NCBI GenBank assembly: GCA_040757115.1 | Contig: JBFLYA010000183.1 | Span: 1 to 7,466 of the forward strand | DNA length: 7,466 nt | Source: a bacterium | GTDB lineage: Bacteria > UBA9089 > CG2-30-40-21 > SBAY01 | Direction: 5' to 3' | Shown here: one piece after another, positions 7,043 to 7,466 of the stretch | Numbering within the stretch: the stretch's first letter is position 1 | How the letters are laid out: every line of letters starts with the position of its first letter | The notes under the pieces: generated by a model | What the model was told of the DNA's origin: nothing | Seen by the model: the letters and a program-made list of their open reading frames with translations, nothing else | Database searches by the model: none | Position numbers and translations under genes: made by a program

Positions 7043-7240
7043 GCCTTTCACGAAATTCATAGCTCCTTGATTAACAAGAAGTTACAAATACGCTTTTTTC
7101 TTATTGCCCTTCTACTATATAACTCCTTGTGCCTTTCACGAAATTCACAACATGTTGATTTGCTTGTAGTTACAGATGCACTCTTTTTCTTATTGTCCTC
7201 CTGCCATCTAACTCCTTGATTTCAAAAGAGTTGCAAACGT
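7043..7240. repeat. 88-bp tandem repeat in the leader of the giant secreted protein gene, about 2.4 copies
   Basis: Unit 1 (7043-7130) and unit 2 (7131-7219) both begin GCCTTTCACGAAATTCA and continue with matching blocks, including AGTTACA, TTTCTTATTG and AACTCCTTG. A partial third copy (about 7210-7240) resembles 7061-7095 but lacks the CACGAAATT block. It joins the array at AACTCCTTG, as if deleted between two short direct repeats. Read on the minus strand, the units contain Shine-Dalgarno-like AAGGAG(T/C)TA and the motif AATTTCGTGAAAGGC. The array ends 16 bp before the ribosome binding site of the 1709-residue protein, so it is probably leader or promoter DNA. Repetition is seen directly; function is not known. 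No confident promoter could be placed in it. Confidence 0.8.
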
Positions 7241-7265
7241 CAATTTCTTGCTTTTTTTTAATTTT

Positions 7266-7286
7266 CACCCCTTTTAAATAGGGGTG
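7266..7286. repeat. Short perfect hairpin, REP-like
   Basis: CACCCCT (7266-7272) pairs with AGGGGTG (7280-7286) around a 7-nt AT loop. On the minus strand it is followed by an A-rich stretch and not by a U-tract, so it is not a canonical intrinsic terminator for the upstream partial gene. It is the first of three GC-rich palindromes that fill 7266-7380. Confidence 0.6.
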
Positions 7287-7306
7287 GAGGGCAATTTTAC
7301 TTTTTC

Positions 7307-7322
7307 CCCTCTACCCAGAGGG
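7307..7322. repeat. Short GC-rich hairpin, REP-like
   Basis: CCCTCT (7307-7312) pairs with AGAGGG (7317-7322) around an ACCC loop. It lies between two other G/C palindromes, which suggests a composite repetitive extragenic element and not an isolated chance hairpin. No U-tract follows on either strand. Confidence 0.5.
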
Positions 7323-7354
7323 AGGCTACACTTACCCCCGGTTTCCAGGCAATT

Positions 7355-7380
7355 CCCCCTTAATAAAGGGGGTTAGGGGG
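7355..7380. repeat. C5/G5 palindromic repeat overlapping the end of the partial gene
   Basis: CCCCCTT (7355-7361) pairs perfectly with AAGGGGG (7366-7372) around a 4-nt AATA loop. A further TTAGGGGG follows (7373-7380). This pattern of runs of C, an AT spacer and runs of G resembles dispersed REP-type palindromes. The repeat supplies the stop codon and the final PPNPLY residues of the DUF559-like frame. It may serve as a transcript end or stabiliser, but it lacks a U-tract. Confidence 0.65.
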
Positions 7381-7466
7381 TTGTGATTGTTCAATCCATC
7401 CTTCAATTGCCCTTAAAACATTGTCTATATCTTTCTTTACATCACTATCATTGAATCTTATGAGAG
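7360..7466 (-). CDS. C-terminal end of a probable DUF559-family protein (partial)
   Basis: Only the last 34 codons lie inside the window; the gene continues beyond 7466. The visible residues read LIRFNDSDVKKDID, then NVLRAIEGWIEQ, then SQPPNPLY and TAA. The pattern of a hydrophobic-Arg-Phe strand, a D/N-x-D/E-V step and an amphipathic helix matches the end of DUF559 (PF04480) domains, which are related to very-short-patch-repair-like endonucleases. The catalytic residues would lie upstream and cannot be seen. The final PPNPLY is encoded by a GC-rich palindromic repeat, suggesting that repeat insertion or read-through has reshaped the C-terminus. The family call rests on a short stretch from memory of the family. 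The frame itself is better supported because it stays open, has a sensible composition and runs off the window end. Confidence 0.6.
   Translation of the reverse strand, partial: LIRFNDSDVKKDIDNVLRAIEGWIEQSQPPNPLY

Noticed and set aside
7043-7240. CRISPR-like array
   Set aside because: The repetition is tandem with diverging 88-bp units and no unique spacers between short identical repeats; no cas genes are present.
7266-7372. Intrinsic terminators after the DUF559-like gene
   Set aside because: None of the three hairpins is followed by a U-tract on the minus strand, so they are listed as repeats only.

Overview
The window is an AT-rich stretch of a genome from what looks like an uncultivated Gram-negative bacterium. 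An outer-membrane beta-barrel of the PorV/PorQ family and a huge secreted multi-domain protein with a FlgD/Por-secretion-like C-terminal tail both imply a diderm envelope. This gene content is typical of candidate-phylum and Fibrobacteres-Chlorobi-Bacteroidetes-like genomes with type IX-like secretion. The sequence alone does not fix the phylum.

All genes run on the minus strand, so transcription goes from high to low coordinates. In that order the window holds: (1) the last 34 codons of a probable DUF559-family protein, whose end is encoded by a palindromic GC-rich repeat (7360-7466); (2) a 349-bp intergenic region with three short GC-rich hairpins (7266-7372) and about 2.4 copies of an 88-bp tandem repeat just upstream of the next gene; (3) a 1709-residue secreted protein of Ig-like beta-sandwich modules ending in a YPNP/FlgD-type sorting-like domain (1881-7010); (4) a 125-residue cytoplasmic-looking coiled-coil protein starting 10 nt after that stop (1493-1870); (5) an intact 240-bp non-coding miniature inverted-repeat element (1203-1442) with perfect 8-bp target duplications; (6) a heptanucleotide tandem repeat in the leader of (7) a PorV/PorQ-like gene (189-1124); (8) a second, roughly 93% identical copy of the miniature element, cut by the window edge and abutting the PorV-like stop codon (1-183).

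The working interpretation is a surface-export locus: a large cargo protein with a C-terminal sorting-like domain, a small coiled-coil protein translated from the same message, and a PorV-like outer-membrane protein of the kind that shuttles such cargo in type IX secretion. The miniature elements, with GTAA-tipped ends and 8-bp duplications as in the IS66 family, have inserted on both sides of the PorV-like gene. One now separates it from the upstream pair and may have changed its transcription. No complete transposase, RNA gene or CRISPR array is visible.
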